This document shows, in pieces, positions 34,711 to 48,000 of a stretch of DNA of 64,000 nucleotides. A program made the translations under genes and the position numbers. The stretch's first letter is position 1, and every line of letters begins with the position of its first letter. The stretch comes from Styela clava (lineage: Eukaryota; Chordata; Ascidiacea; Stolidobranchia; Styelidae), in contig NC_135257.1 of NCBI RefSeq assembly GCF_964204865.1, positions 2,852,001 to 2,916,000 of the forward strand, in the 5' to 3' direction. The notes beneath the pieces were generated by a model that saw nothing but the letters and a program-made list of their open reading frames with translations, searched no databases and had not been told where the DNA came from.

Positions 34711-37159
34711 TTATTTACACCAGATTTTTTGAGAATGTGGACGATGAAAATATGACAGCAAGTGCTGTTGGCATGTTGTGCTCGGAAAAAGAAACAATTC
34801 AACTGAATGGATCAAAATTGAAAACTAAACTACTTCTGTTAATACAGTTATGTGTAGAAAGGAGTCTATTTAATAGTTTGCTGAGTTTGTCCCAATGAAA
34901 AGGGAGATGACTTAACCAGATGGCAAACCACAGTTTTTCGCCCTGTTGCTAGTGGATACAGGAATAGTTGACAAGTTACTCTTTCATGTGTATGGTCTTG
35001 ATATTAGATGAAGGTGTTCTGACCGGTGGCCTCATGAACCCTATGAGATTTATGGACCCAGCATATATCTTACACATGATTGTTCCCCATGATGGTATAC
35101 CAAGGATTTCATTTGTTGTTATTTAGTATCGCTAGTGCCCGGGATTCGAACTCTCATAGTGTAAGTTGGCAAGCATGATTATAGAGCTTAGCCCTATCTG
35201 TCAACAATGAAGGGTATTTTGCAATATATCTACTATACTACTACCTTCACATGTCTTAATTATCTATTAGCATTGCACTGTCACAAGGTATTTTTCATCA
35301 AGCTGTTTCAAAATGGGTCAATAGTTTTATGTTAATTTCGTTCAATGTTTCAAAATATGTGTAATGCTATTATTTTATTATATTATTATATAATATATTA
35401 TCCTATTTAGCATCAACTGTGAATCAATATTAATTTTCAAATTTTATCATCTAAGGAATGGATAAACTGAAAAAATAGACCTGAAAATATTACGACCCAG
35501 GTTTTTCACGTTCAGGTACAAGAATGATAGGCGATATTGAACTAGTGTTGGGAAATAACGTAGCCCAATGTCTCAGATGAATGGATGTGTGTGGCGGACG
35601 AAGCATCAATCAACAAGCTTGAGTGCTTGTGACCACAGTTCAGCGATCCTTTTAAGTCACATCAATATCGGTTATCTGATTTGAGAATGTTTTAAATCGA
35701 TTGTGGCATTTGATTGTTTGGGTTCTTGCACTTAAAAGTGACTGCGCATGATCTTGCTTAGAGTGAATTTCTATGTAATATGTCCTCTTTTAAAGTATGG
35801 TTTTAAGCTGTAATATTTTTTATTCCTTCATCAGCCAGAAAACAGTAATCTTGACGAGATCCACGATTTTCAAAAGAGGCGGGGTTTTAAAAATAGGCAA
35901 TTCCTAAACACATGGAACAATTCGCGAACAGTCACCACGATTATGCCACTCGTTAAAAGAGAATTTTTCAGCTGATAATTAATTTTCTGATGCGCCAAAT
36001 AATTAATTCACGACTGATACGAGGAAAAGTGGAGTCCCGGTCCCGACAGTAATTTAGGAATGGTTAAGATTAAGAAGGTGCATCGCGCGCAGAATTAAAT
36101 GTTTCTTCTTCAGTGACTAAGGTACATTTCGCAATTTACCATGTCCAACATACCCATTTTTTTTTTATCTATCGCCGGGCTACTAAAACCAATTCATGGC
36201 GATTTTTGTTTTATTTTTAGTATATTGTAACGTCGTTTTTTCAGTCTCAGTATTCACTCCCTTATTTTCAGGCTGATTCACTCCTTCAATTGCCTTTAGC
36301 GACCTGCCGTCGAATTTCAGGAAAAGTTTCCCATTCTAAGAAAAATGGCAATGTATTTTGCGCAGGTAATAGGGATAACCTATATTGTGATTCTTTCTAT
36401 TCAAAATTGAAAATGGTCGAATTGGAGCTGGCCCAATAACGAAAATGTAACTAATCAATTGCCTTGTACGCTATCAAGAAAAGAAAAAAAAACAGTCAAT
36501 ATTAAAAAGTTGGTAAATGACAGGGTTCGCACTAGCTGGAGAAATTAACTTCTATGCTGTTTTTATCTTATTACTGCTCGAACCACTCATCATTCTACTC
36601 ATTCGTCATATTTCACAAAAGTAGTATATGCCGTAATTCCTGGTTTGTGATATATATATATGTTATTTAATGTGCGGTTTAAGGTCGCGGCAAGAATAAA
36701 ATAGTTTGCGGCCTCATGGCTGCATTTGAGTACACGGCTCCACTTGGAGTCCTGATTATATATATTTGTAATTGAACGTGGGAATACATTAGGCTAGGCC
36801 GCTATACAGGGTATCGGTAGTTACATGCATATCACCAAGATACTTGCTGGGAAAGAAGCTCCCCTCGCCGGCTTCATACTGCATACAAATTTTATTTTTC
36901 AATTGGTTCAATATGATCGATGACAGGATACAGTTGCGTGTTAGAGTTCCAGCAGGATCATCATGCTAATACGTTTTCGAGTAATGGGGTAACTCGTATT
37001 TTTGTAGTTCCCACTAAGGCAATAATTTTACAACTTGATTGTAGCGTTGATAAGCTTTACAAGGAACTATTATTATGCTTTAGGTCAGTATGGTCTTGTG
37101 CATGCATCCCGTTTCTGACATTATTGACTGTCAGCTTGAACATGACATGGAACTAGGAT
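34711..37159. other. Intergenic downstream of syndetin, one possible SINE fragment
   Basis: Should hold the syndetin 3' UTR. At about 35120-35215 (minus) a B-box-like gagttcgaatcccgggc and a weak A-box-like tract suggest a tRNA-derived fragment. The remaining 2 kb shows short AT tracts (36650 and 36760) and no supported gene. Confidence 0.4.
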
Positions 37160-37315
37160 CTATAGATTGCTTCAATGTAATATATGTTGTTGTTAGTATT
37201 CTTTTTCTTGTTGTTACAAAAAATCGCTGTTCTCTTGAATTACTGGACCGATTGCTTTAAAATTCTCAGTGGTGAAAGATTGTTGTTGTTGCTAGAAGGC
37301 TATATTATTTTTTTT
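37160..37315 (-). repeat. Dispersed repeat, CAATTGGTCCAGTAG family, copy 3
   Basis: Reversed relative to copy 2: gaattactggaccgattgct preceded by ttgttgttacaaaaaatcgc and followed by aaaattctcagtggtgaaag and tgttgctagaaggctat. It matches the copy at 57135-57265 especially well. Confidence 0.65.
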
Positions 37316-37992
37316 TTATTGGATTTTCATAAAAAACAATATTATTCAAAAACAATACAGACACAAACGTAATTTATCATAATGAACAATATTGCAATAA
37401 ACAATATTAATCAATAACAATACAGACAAAAAAGTAGTAATTGTGCATAAGATACACTGATTGCAATTTTCATCTCATTATAATACAAGAAATCCCCAAT
37501 TTTTGTTATGTTTACGTATTTCTACGAATATGGTCAAAGAAATTTCGACAATAGCCTATAAAATCCAACTTGGTAAAGGAGAAATTGATACCACTTTTGT
37601 TTTCTTTAACATTTAATGGAGGAATAAATTGTTTTAGGTTCAATTGATCATATATATATTTCCTCGTTACAATTGTTTTGCACAATTTTACACACAACTT
37701 CATTCCACCATGATTGAAAAAAATGGCTTTCTTCTATAAACAATCGTCTTATTGTGCGATAGTGGTTGGTTATGATAATTCAATATTTTAAAATCAAACA
37801 ATTGTTTCCTTGCAATACCAGTTCTTCAAAATTTCTCCCATGAACAAAATGAATAATTTTCATAAAATATGAATTCCAATTTAATCCACCTTTCAGCAAG
37901 GGTATCAATGTATCACCTACATAATTTAGTTCTTCTTTCATGAGTGAGCGAACACGTACTACTTCTTTTATCAATACCTTTCCATCTAAAAT
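37316..37992. other. Intergenic, no gene supported
   Basis: Frames of 63-64 codons on the minus strand (37512-37703 and 37780-37974) look moderately protein-like but lie in different frames. No family is recognised. They may be decayed parts of the element whose tail follows at 37993. Confidence 0.35.
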
Positions 37993-38116
37993 CTGTACGT
38001 TTCAAACCTTACTCTAGGTTTTGTTCGCTTTCCCGATTCTATAATCAGTTACTTTTGTTTTTATCTATTTTTTTATCGTCTATTGCTGATTATGGAGTCG
38101 AAATAAACTTATACTT
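37993..38116 (+). repeat. Non-LTR 3' tail repeat, copy 2
   Basis: Partner of 27611-27742, with tttcaaaccttactctaggt, tcccgattctataatcagtt, gattatggagtcgaaataaa and a terminal cttatacttat run. Confidence 0.7.
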
Positions 38117-39403
38117 ATGAGGGATTCTTATCATCTGTTATGAAAATTTTAAGCCAATCCATTTTTTGAGCTGTACAAAAATTATGAACATCAATCATGT
38201 TCACTCCTCATTGTTGTATTACTCCCACCATTGTCTTTCTTTTGATTCTCTCCCTATTGGAGCCTCGTATAAAATTGTAAATTATACGATTGACATATTT
38301 TAAAATCTTTTTTGTCAAGTCTACTAGCAATACACTACAACAACGATTAACAACCTGCAGCTCCGGAGCCGCATGCGGCTTTTTGTTCTCGGAGCTGCGG
38401 TTATGGTGAATCAAAGTGGTTACAGAAGTTTTTTCTGTTAAATGCAGGTTTTGATGAAAGGGAAAGCATACAAACAGTTCTCACTAATTACACATCACAG
38501 TGGTCCCAGAGTATAAGTCGCGAGCGATGAAAATGGGTCGCATTAAGTGAATATTTATTTCTTTAACCATCTATAGTAGCCGAACCCTATAAGTTTTCTA
38601 ATTGAACACCGAGATTACTAGCGTCGGTGCACGATGCATCTGAATCAATTAATGCTCTGTAAGTCTTTTTAATTAAGCTCAGATAATGTGCACTGTGAAT
38701 ATTGCGCACAGACTATTATTTTAACCCGTCTGCTCTGCACACTTGATAATAACATATTATCGGAATATCGGCTTTTTTAAATATCGGCGTATCGGTATCG
38801 GCGATTAATCAGCTGACTTCATTTCGTTTCGCATGTGTCCCTTTGTTTGTTGTGTTTTTCATTTTGCACTATGTTGCTGTGTCATCGACAAACAAAGTAC
38901 CTATGACATTCTACTTTTCGTGCGGATAGCCGTGAATTATAATTAAACGGAACAGCCTCGGGAAAAGTCTCTGTTAGTCAGTGATGTCGTCACTAAAATC
39001 TGTAATCCACAACAAACGACAGTTTTTCAAGTGCACTGATTTATTTAATATTATTTGTGTGAATTTCAAGCACAAAACAAGTTTTATAACACTCTTATGT
39101 GAAAATCTCCGTCTCGGAATACTGTTTGAATGGCGGTTGGTATAATATAACCATCTTCACAACCAACTGTTAACCAAAAATATGCGTTAATTGATATGGT
39201 TTGATTATGCCGAGTCACTAGGATTGTAACTTACTGCATGCAGCACTCCGACAAAATAAGACCTCTGCAACAGATGGATGCGTTCACTTTTAGAAGGTTG
39301 TTTCTTTTAGCCTATTTCTTCTCATTCTATACCAATATAAATACCAGGTTCTTAACAAACTTCCAAACACTTCAAAATCAACAAGTCGTCAATTTTGACC
39401 AGG
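38117..39403. other. Intergenic, nothing firm
   Basis: A GC-rich inverted motif (gcagctccggagccgcatgc... with ggagctgc near 38395) at 38357-38402 resembles the subterminal sequence of some hAT elements, but ends were not found. At 38759-38810 the motif atcgg recurs several times. The 3' UTR of the leftward GPCR probably falls near 39.2-39.4 kb. Confidence 0.4.
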
Positions 39404-42400
39404 TCATCCAATTTTTCCAGTTTTACAATTGGATTTTCTTCTCCACAATAATCTGATATTCTGAACAACTTTATCATCTTCACTTCGGCCGACAATGCTA
39501 ATTTCTGAACGAACTGTTGATCTGAAATCATCTGCATAACTGTTAGTTCGACAGATAAGTTGACGGGCAGCAATTCGAAACTTATCTATTGTCATACAGT
39601 AGAGAAAAAAGTTCAACGCTGAATTAGAGTATGCGCTTATGTGTGCAAACGAAGACAGATAAACGTTGGTTTCACAGGAATCTGAATGGGCGTCCGAGTG
39701 CAGTAACAGCATAATAACTTGTGGCAGCCACAGGGCGATAAAAACGAAAGATACTGTCAGCATCATTATCTAAACACAATATGCGGTATTTTCAATAAAA
39801 TAGTTTCGGTAAATTAAATGACAGTAACAGGTGTTATTTTACATGATATTGCACAAACCTTGTCTGAATAGTATTCAGTATTGAAGTTTACGAAGCAATT
39901 TAAGTAACAACATTATGATAATTCGTAAAAGTGAACCGAAGTGTATATCTATCTTCTACGATTTTTTTGATTGTATATATATGGTTATTCAGACAACATA
40001 AGCAATGTTTGTTGTGAATATAGACTTTTATATAATATAATAATAATAATTAAAAGTTGAAAATCCGAATTATAACAAAAATCAGACTGAATGAAAAATT
40101 GACAATAAACTTTATAATTACCGTAATTCGCCTGTTTGATCTAGAACGTCGTCGAAATTTTTGCAACGGGTTTATTACGTGTATCCGATATAGAATGGCC
40201 ATGTTCAATCCAGTTAAGAAAAAGTATGGGGCAACTATTGCGAACGCAACATGAAAGACAACGTTGATAAGGTAGGCAACATCTTCTGGCAGTACTGCCA
40301 TCATAGAGCATCCAGCTATCTTTCTGAAAAAGAATGAACAACTTTATTGCCAATCTTTTCCCAATCCAATTTTTAATCCAATCCAAATCCAACTTCAGTA
40401 AATATGTGCCAAAGTGACTGATTGGGACATGACATTTGGCAGCTGACATTTGGGGCACGACTGTTGATGTGCTTGACTCCGTAAGTACGAAATCCAAATG
40501 CATTCTTGGAGCTATATTTTCAAAAATGTATGTATTGAATCAGCACGTACCATGGGAGTAATAATTACCTACTGCACAACTGCAGATGAAATTCAATGAG
40601 ATATTTTACCCTCTGTACCAATTTATTTAAATTCTGGTTGGATTTTTAAAAGTATGTCGTTAATTGGCTTTGTCAAAATTTCATTTTAATCCGGGTTGAA
40701 GGGTACTTACGCCGCTTAAACTTCAACCTATTAGATTTGTCACCAGTCTCTTGTGCTATTTTAATTTGCTCAGAGCAAAACGATGTCTTTTCTTTTTTTT
40801 ATTATCCAATCCATCGAATGGAAAGATCGACTAAGAAAAGTTAATAATCTGCGCTTTACCTTCGACGAACAGTTTCCATCGTATCCGTTATTGACTCACT
40901 ATGAAGTGGTTTTTGTGAGAAGCTAATTTCCAAAACACTTTCTACTTGTGCATCGGATACTGGGAACTTTATTAAATTTCCATTCTGGCCACTATACAAG
41001 CGAAAAATGGAAGTGTTGTCATAATTTGAAAATTTGGTTTTTGTTCTATATAATTCTATACGTTTTTCGCTCAAATTTCTTGAAGACAATTGTAGTGCTG
41101 GAATATCATGCTGGACAACATTCTCATATACAGGTCCAGTCAACAGGAAAGGAGAAGCGCACACAATTGAAATTATTATTGTCGCTGCAGTAAACTATAA
41201 AACAAAAATGAAATGTTTCTAGATTTATTAATAAAAATGATCACACTTTTACACTTAAACATCGATTTGGAAATAATATATTGTGCACAATATAATATAA
41301 GTTATGGGGATAGTTCGTGATTCTAGGCACAAGGGGCGGAATGCAATCCTAATTATCAAAAATTATATAAATTTGTGATTTGACGAGAATTAAAACTGAC
41401 AATGAATTATTTTCTCTAAGAATTATCAATGAAAAAATTATAAAACAATTTAAACATCTACTCACTTTCTTTGCGTATGTTGCTTTACGACTAACTCTTT
41501 GATATGATATAGGAAAACATACCGCAAAAAATCTATCCAATGCGGTTGTAACAAGCAACCACACCGATGCATTGTGAAAAAAATGCATCAAAAATCGATG
41601 CCATCGACATATATATATCTCATAAAAGCCACCGTAATTCGAATCATATATCCAAGGTATCAACGTATACCTAAAATGAAATTGAATCGTGTTCAAATTT
41701 ATTTGTTGGGGGTTTTATTCCAGCTTTCTGAACTATTGGTACAATACGTTACCCGAAGCGATTGTTAAAAACGAAATTGCTGATCTGAATTATAAAGGGC
41801 TCATATGCTCACAACATACCCAGAATGCGATAAAACTGTGCATGCTACTTCAACCTGTTTTTTCAGTATAGTATGACTGTTCTATGTATGACTGGTTGTT
41901 TGTGTGGAATGTTGTTCAAGACAATATTGTGAAATATACCATTCACAATTTTATTTTTCGACAAAATGGAAATACTCTTGCCAGCCTATCGCGTTTGAAA
42001 GGTCAGATTATTATTTCCAGGACGCTCTTATTTTTATACAACCTCATTCCCAATACATTCTGGGAGATATATCAACATACATGTTTAGTGTAGCCGTTGT
42101 CGAATTAAAAGAAAGATTACCTTATAAACGCCGTAAAAAAGAGGAGTCCATTGTCTGCAATCGCTAATGCAACAAGATATATTCTATAGGCTTCTGATAA
42201 CACTTTTCTTCTTCGTGTTCGTTTCCTCGTTAAAATAAGAATGGACAAACTGTTTCCTAAAGATTCAAAAGTTATATTACACCGTGTAACAATTTTTTTT
42301 GTTGTTTCCAGCTCTTTGCCTATCTTACCTAATCACATTATTTTATTTTTTTAAATTTCGAATAAATGGGGAACCCCCTCAAATTATTTTGTGGGACATT

Positions 42401-43650
42401 GTGACATAAAACACTATAAAACTTTTAGTATAACATAGTCTAGTACTATTTCTCCGTGTTTTTTATATTTCAGAGATGTATTTCTTATATTCCATGACAG
42501 AAAGTTTGGAGGAATTAACACAGACACATTTTTAAATTGATGTTTTTTGTACTACTAAAAACTGAATTATTCGGATGTAAAAACAACGCCAAATGGGACC
42601 TTACAACAACTGGTCTCGGCCAAATATTGATGTCACTGTTGCATTTAAAATTTGCCCTTTCAAACACTATCGAGGCATATATTGAATTGTATATACGTTT
42701 GGTACCAATAACAGTACAATGATCAAACAATGGGTAAAACGCTAAAAGTTATTTTCCTCACAAGGAATACATCTCTGGAATATCAAAAGTACTAAGAAAT
42801 AGCGCCAGACAATGTCATGCTGAAATTTTTTTTTTTTTTCATTTTGTATTACAACAGTTCTTTTAAAAAAAAAATGATTTAGAAAAACCGCAACCATTTA
42901 AATAAAAAATGACATTAAAACAAAATAAGGTCTTTTTTTCAAGTTTGGGGCGTCACCAATGAGAAAATAATAATTAGAAGCCGGGAACAAGTATTGTGTT
43001 ATACAGTGTTATAGATTCTGGGTTTTTCAGAAAAAATGTTAATTGCAATACCTATATTTATCGATTGGTGGACCAATATGTGAAAGTTTATTAACAACTA
43101 GAAAACGTTTTTAATAACAATAATTTTTTCCTCACATATACTGTATCTTTCAATATCTTATTCTAATCGCTCAATACAAACAATATATCATAAAGAAACT
43201 AAATTGCAATTAGTTGTACAATTTCCAGTAGTTAAATTTATCATAGGAATCAATACGACACCGAATTGAGTTATTTAAGTTTTTTAGAAATTTTATTCGA
43301 GAGTTGATCAATCAATTTTATTGACATTGTATACAATTCCTCTCTATTATATTTTCGATATTAACGTTGGTGTCAGGTAAACTATTTTCTGTCCTTGCTC
43401 TACATGATATGCAAAACCTAGCAGTTATTTGATAACGAACTAAAAACTAGCATTTTTTACTTAATGATTCATCAATTACTCTACTCCAAATACCTGCTAT
43501 TCCAACGCCAACCACCATAATATAAAAGAATAATATAATATATCGAACAGTAGGTGTCGCTGCACAATCAGTCCACCATTTGATGGAATGGTCTTCAGCT
43601 GTGGATGAGTGAAAGACTCTTGTAGTGTTCGTAGTTAGGTTAACCTCCAT
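39404..43650 (-). CDS. Class A (rhodopsin-type) GPCR, probable peptide receptor, six exons
   Basis: Exons (minus): 43494-43650, 42121-42256, 41466-41670, 40860-41194, 40122-40323 and 39404-39769. All are GT-AG and in phase, giving 466 residues. The N terminus carries NLTTNTT glycosylation sites. TM1 ends with the GN motif (IAGNSLSILI). TM2 holds ALAIAD. TM3 has a Cys (YICRW) and ends DRF in place of DRY. TM4 is TIIISIVCASPFLL. TM5 is IVAPYFFLTGLNMAIL. TM6 carries ALWLP. TM7 ends NSALNFFLY instead of NPxxY, followed by helix 8. The loop between TM4 and TM5 is about 95 residues, much longer than usual. The NFxxY-type TM7 suggests the invertebrate peptide-receptor groups (FMRFamide/GPR139-like), but the ligand is unknown. 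The start is the only ATG upstream of TM1 in exon 1. Confidence 0.88.
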
Positions 43651-44935
43651 TCACAAGCTATGTATAAAATGTTGTATTATTGTCTGAAAATATATAATTA
43701 TGTATTTACTGGCGACAACAGTTCTTTTAATCCAATGCACAAATACAAATTTATTTATCAGAAATATTTAGATAATTCTATTAATAAACATATAAAAATC
43801 GATTCCCTCTGAAATTGCAGCAAAACTATTTTATAAATACGTTATGCACATTAAACTTGTAGTGTTACTCTGTTTTGAAAATATGCAGGCATTTCGGCGT
43901 TGGAAATTTCCAGGTCACTTCTATTAAAGAATATCATCGCATTGTATATATGAACTTTCTCTCTCCCACAATTTGAAAGTAATTTACAGAGTTATTAGAA
44001 GCAACATTAATTATTAAGTTAACAATATCCAAAAATAATAATATTTCTTCAAAATATTACTCGGTTATATATAAATAGTTATTCAACAGATTTATGCAAT
44101 AAATAACACGTGGCTAACTAAATAGAAAGATAAGATATATCGGCTCTTATGCAAGCGTTTTTCAAAAACATTTCTGACTTGCAGTCGCGCTTCTGGAAAA
44201 TGTTTCCTTTCAAAGATTCTTAAAGGGAATCTCTTTCTTTCCACTATTTTAAAAATGCATTAATCATGCGAGCAAACTGACCTGGAAATGAAACATTTTT
44301 CACGACCCAACCTAACGAAATTACATCTTAATGTTCGGTCCGACCACTGGTTCAAGCGAATCGTTAAAATAAATAGTCATTGATTTGTGCTCAGCAAGAC
44401 CGATGTAAATGTAAATTTTGTGAAAACTTAGAAAGTAATTCTAAAATGAAAGGTATCGTTGGATCTTGCTATTTTACTGCATAAGGATCAACCGTAATAT
44501 CGATTTTTCAAACAAACTCTGGATTAGTGAGAGATCGATATATAGCGGACTGTAACATACGATGTTGCCACAATAGTTTACGAGACGTAGATTAGCTTTT
44601 CATTATACATCAAACTAATGAGTGCAATGAATGGAACTGAACACGTTTTAAAAGTAATTATTTCCATGTCAAGTGAATTCCCTGAAGATGCGGCAAAACA
44701 CTTGATTTTGCCTAGAATAGGATCACCTTGTACTATTTCGCATTTTCGTTAACAAGATCTTCTTAAACCAGTGACTAATATTCCCACTAGATTTCTGCGG
44801 CGCGACATTTCATCCAATTATTTTTAATCGAATTAGTAGATTGCTTGCCAGCTTTTATAATGACCAACTCACCATAAAAGCCGGTTGCTGTGGAGATAGT
44901 GATTGCTCACGGTATGTAAAATGCTATTCCTTATT
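43651..44935. other. Intergenic upstream of GPCR, no gene supported
   Basis: AT-rich, with no family-like open frame. The GPCR promoter or an upstream untranslated exon should lie here, but is not recognisable. Confidence 0.4.
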
Positions 44936-45085
44936 ACGAAAGACCGAAATCTTTCTGGTTCGGCTTTGCCTAGCCATGTTGGATGAGGTGAGGGCATGGG
45001 ATATGAACCCGAAATAATCTGTGTAATCTACGATGACAAAACAGTTAAGTCTAACGCTTTAACCGCTAGGCCATCGCGCCGCCAA
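44936..45085 (-). mobile_element. tRNA-derived SINE fragment
   Basis: Read leftward: a head ggcggcgcgatggcctagcg contains an A box (tggcctagcggt), and a B-box-like gggttcatatccc follows about 65 bp later (one mismatch from consensus). A short unrelated body follows (ctcatccaacatggctaggc). The head differs from the SINE at 29736, so it may be another subfamily. It is not a normal tRNA, because the spacer between the boxes is too long and unpaired. Confidence 0.65.
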
Positions 45086-48000
45086 GAATATAATTAAAAA
45101 TATTTGGGACTGACTAACTGAAATGCTGCTTTTCGTCGTGCCAGCAATTTAGTTTAAGTTGCGTCAGTAAAAATTTGATAATTTGAAGATTGACGGAACG
45201 AGTTTGCCCCAAAAATTTTACGTTTCTCGCCGTTCAGTGCGTATGGCTATTTACTTTGCCCGCAATTTGATAGAAATAGTTTTACATCAATTTATGGCTG
45301 GCAAAGAGATCATGCCTTCTCCAAACAGCATAATTAGGCCTATATACACAAATAATAATTTAATAGATGAATGTATGAACTATAGTTTACACCAAGGGGT
45401 GTCCCAATGTCCTTTTACACACCTAGCACAAATAATCATTTCGTGGTTTCGAGGTTCACGTGAAATATTGGAGTAAACTTTGCGACGCACTAATTTATCG
45501 AATTAACTTTAATCAGCCAAAGTGGCAAAGTATAAACAATCCTTTGGGCGACGAGTAATACACATCCTTTCAACTATTGTATACAGTACAGTGTAATGCT
45601 GAATAATTCAAAAGCTAGTGCTTTGAGACTAATACTTACCCATCTTCCCCGAAAAATTTAATATGGAGTAGCCGTCTTCAAAATGAACCACGCACGTTGA
45701 GTTGACCCTAATGCAATTTTGGTATACCGGTGACTGGTCGGTCTTTTGAAACAAGTTTGCGAATATTGTTTTCTTTTGCTACAAAGTATGACTGTTTATT
45801 TTATATAAATTAGTTATTACAATTATTTGAGGTGACAGCTGCTATGTAAACAATTCTCGTCCTTACCTTTGTCGGGTTTATACTTGAATGAACTGAACTT
45901 CAACCAAATAAAATTTCAACGTCGTCTCACCTTTACAAAATAAAACGTAAAAATAAGAAATACTTTCGATATAAACACATCGAATCCAAGCGTTGTTCCA
46001 ACATGTTTCGTGAATTTGACTCTCCCGATTCGATATTGCCAGTCAGCATGTTGCTGGGATAAATAAGAAGTTAACTTATTACTTTCAAACTACACATAAG
46101 AATTTGCATATTTTGTGAGCTCCGATTTTTTTGCCTATAAAATTAAGGTCGCCTAATTCGCTTTATTTTATTGAAATTAGACAAATTTAGATATCTTATA
46201 TATGCGGTTTCTAAAATAATTTTTCAACCAACATTTAAAAATCATTCTGATACTATTTAAAATCACATCAACTGACTGAATTAACAACTTGCCATAATAC
46301 CTTTTCTATGTTTAAATTTTTAGATAGTGCCATATAACACAGATGCCCAAATTTGATTTGCTTAGGTTTCGAATGAATGTCACAAATTGGTCATGCAACT
46401 TTCCATCAAATGGAGAGCATATTCACCAAGTGCAGTTATACCTATACTTTCGAGTAGGCGTGCCTTTTTCATTTTTAAACTGTGTATACTATGAACTTTG
46501 CTAATATCTTCATCTTGTGCAACTAAAAGCAATTCCGTGTTTTTATTAAATTTCAAAATGAAGCCAACGTCATCAATTCATTACATTAAATGAGGTTTTA
46601 AATTCTTTAAAATTAAACTTTATTTTTTCCATCATTCATACGATTTCTTATGTTTTCTATCATCAAATATATTGAATTATTTTATCAGACAAGTATCGAC
46701 CGTCAATCGGAAGGCGAATTTGAGTTTCAACCTTTTAATACAACAGCTTTCGAATGCGGAAAGACAGGGAGTCACTTGTTTACTGCAGAATGTACGGAAT
46801 CGATATTTAATTAACAAGCATGCTGACTGTTCAAAATAAGATAGTAAATATCTTGTAATAAATTACATAAGCTTAATTATAGTAATCTGTGGTACGCTGT
46901 TTGTACTTTGATATATCTTGCACATTGTAATTTCAATTTACTATCTGTTTTGCATTTTCCCTTAAATATAAATCTTAAAGCCATGAAACGTTTTATTAAG
47001 GTGAAATTTCAAACCAAAGGATATGTTTTCAACTGAACACTTTTGGGACAATTTGAAATATTATAACAAGGCAGTAATTTATTTCGATTTGAATATTTTT
47101 TTTAATAATTTTCCCTTTTTTTGTAGTCTCAAAATTATGTCTTAGGTTTCCTGGCCACCTAGCCTAAAATACGTCATGCCCGAAACATACCATACTAAAT
47201 CATCTGAGATGGGAAGCTTGTCGTTAACATGTCCGGTTGTATTCTAGTTCTTCAAACTTCCCAATCAAGAAAATAAATTGTTGTGACAATGATGGCTTTA
47301 TGTGCTCACAACATCTGACACTTGTCAAAACGAGATCATCGGAGATATTGAGTCTTTTTTGGAGAGCACGGAATTTCAAATTAAAAGACCCGACACTAGC
47401 ATAAATTGACATATGAGTAAATTTTGTTCCGTCATTTTCACTCATCCGATGCATGAAATTGTCGAATGTTTCACCAATTGCATAATGGTTAGTAATTATA
47501 TAAACTATTATTGAATCGATTGCCACTTATGCTACTTACTAAGATTGAGGTAATTGTCTCAACAGCGGGCATTTCGATTTTTTAAAAAGACTTCGATGTA
47601 AAAAGAGAGCAAGCACTTAGATTAGATTAAACAATTTAATATTTTATTCTTTTTGGATTATCTTTGACAGAACTATTTGCCACTTCGAGAATGGCGTAAA
47701 TGCGTCTTCAGTGTTAGACTATTTAATGATACCGGAAAGTAACACACACATATTTTGACATATCTACGGCGTCTAAAACATTTGTGAATGTTTTTCGTAA
47801 ACTAAAATTGTGAATTTGGCATTTACCGGAAAGATCGGGTTCGCCGTCATTACGTGGGTGTTAATGCCATGAAAGATTCTCTTACGCAAATACTGTCCGC
47901 GTCCTCTATCTATCCTTTCACAATGAAGTTACCTATTTTTTCTCAGCTGTTTCCGGTATCAATATCACAACAGAATATCATATAAATTTAGATAAATACC

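Noticed and set aside
38357..38402. hAT element at the GCAGCTCCGGAGCCGCATGC motif
   Set aside because: Only a subterminal-like motif is visible. Neither a paired terminus nor a target duplication could be found.
47224..47526. 100-codon minus-strand frame as an exon
   Set aside because: The composition is protein-like, but there is no clear acceptor, no upstream exon and no family match.
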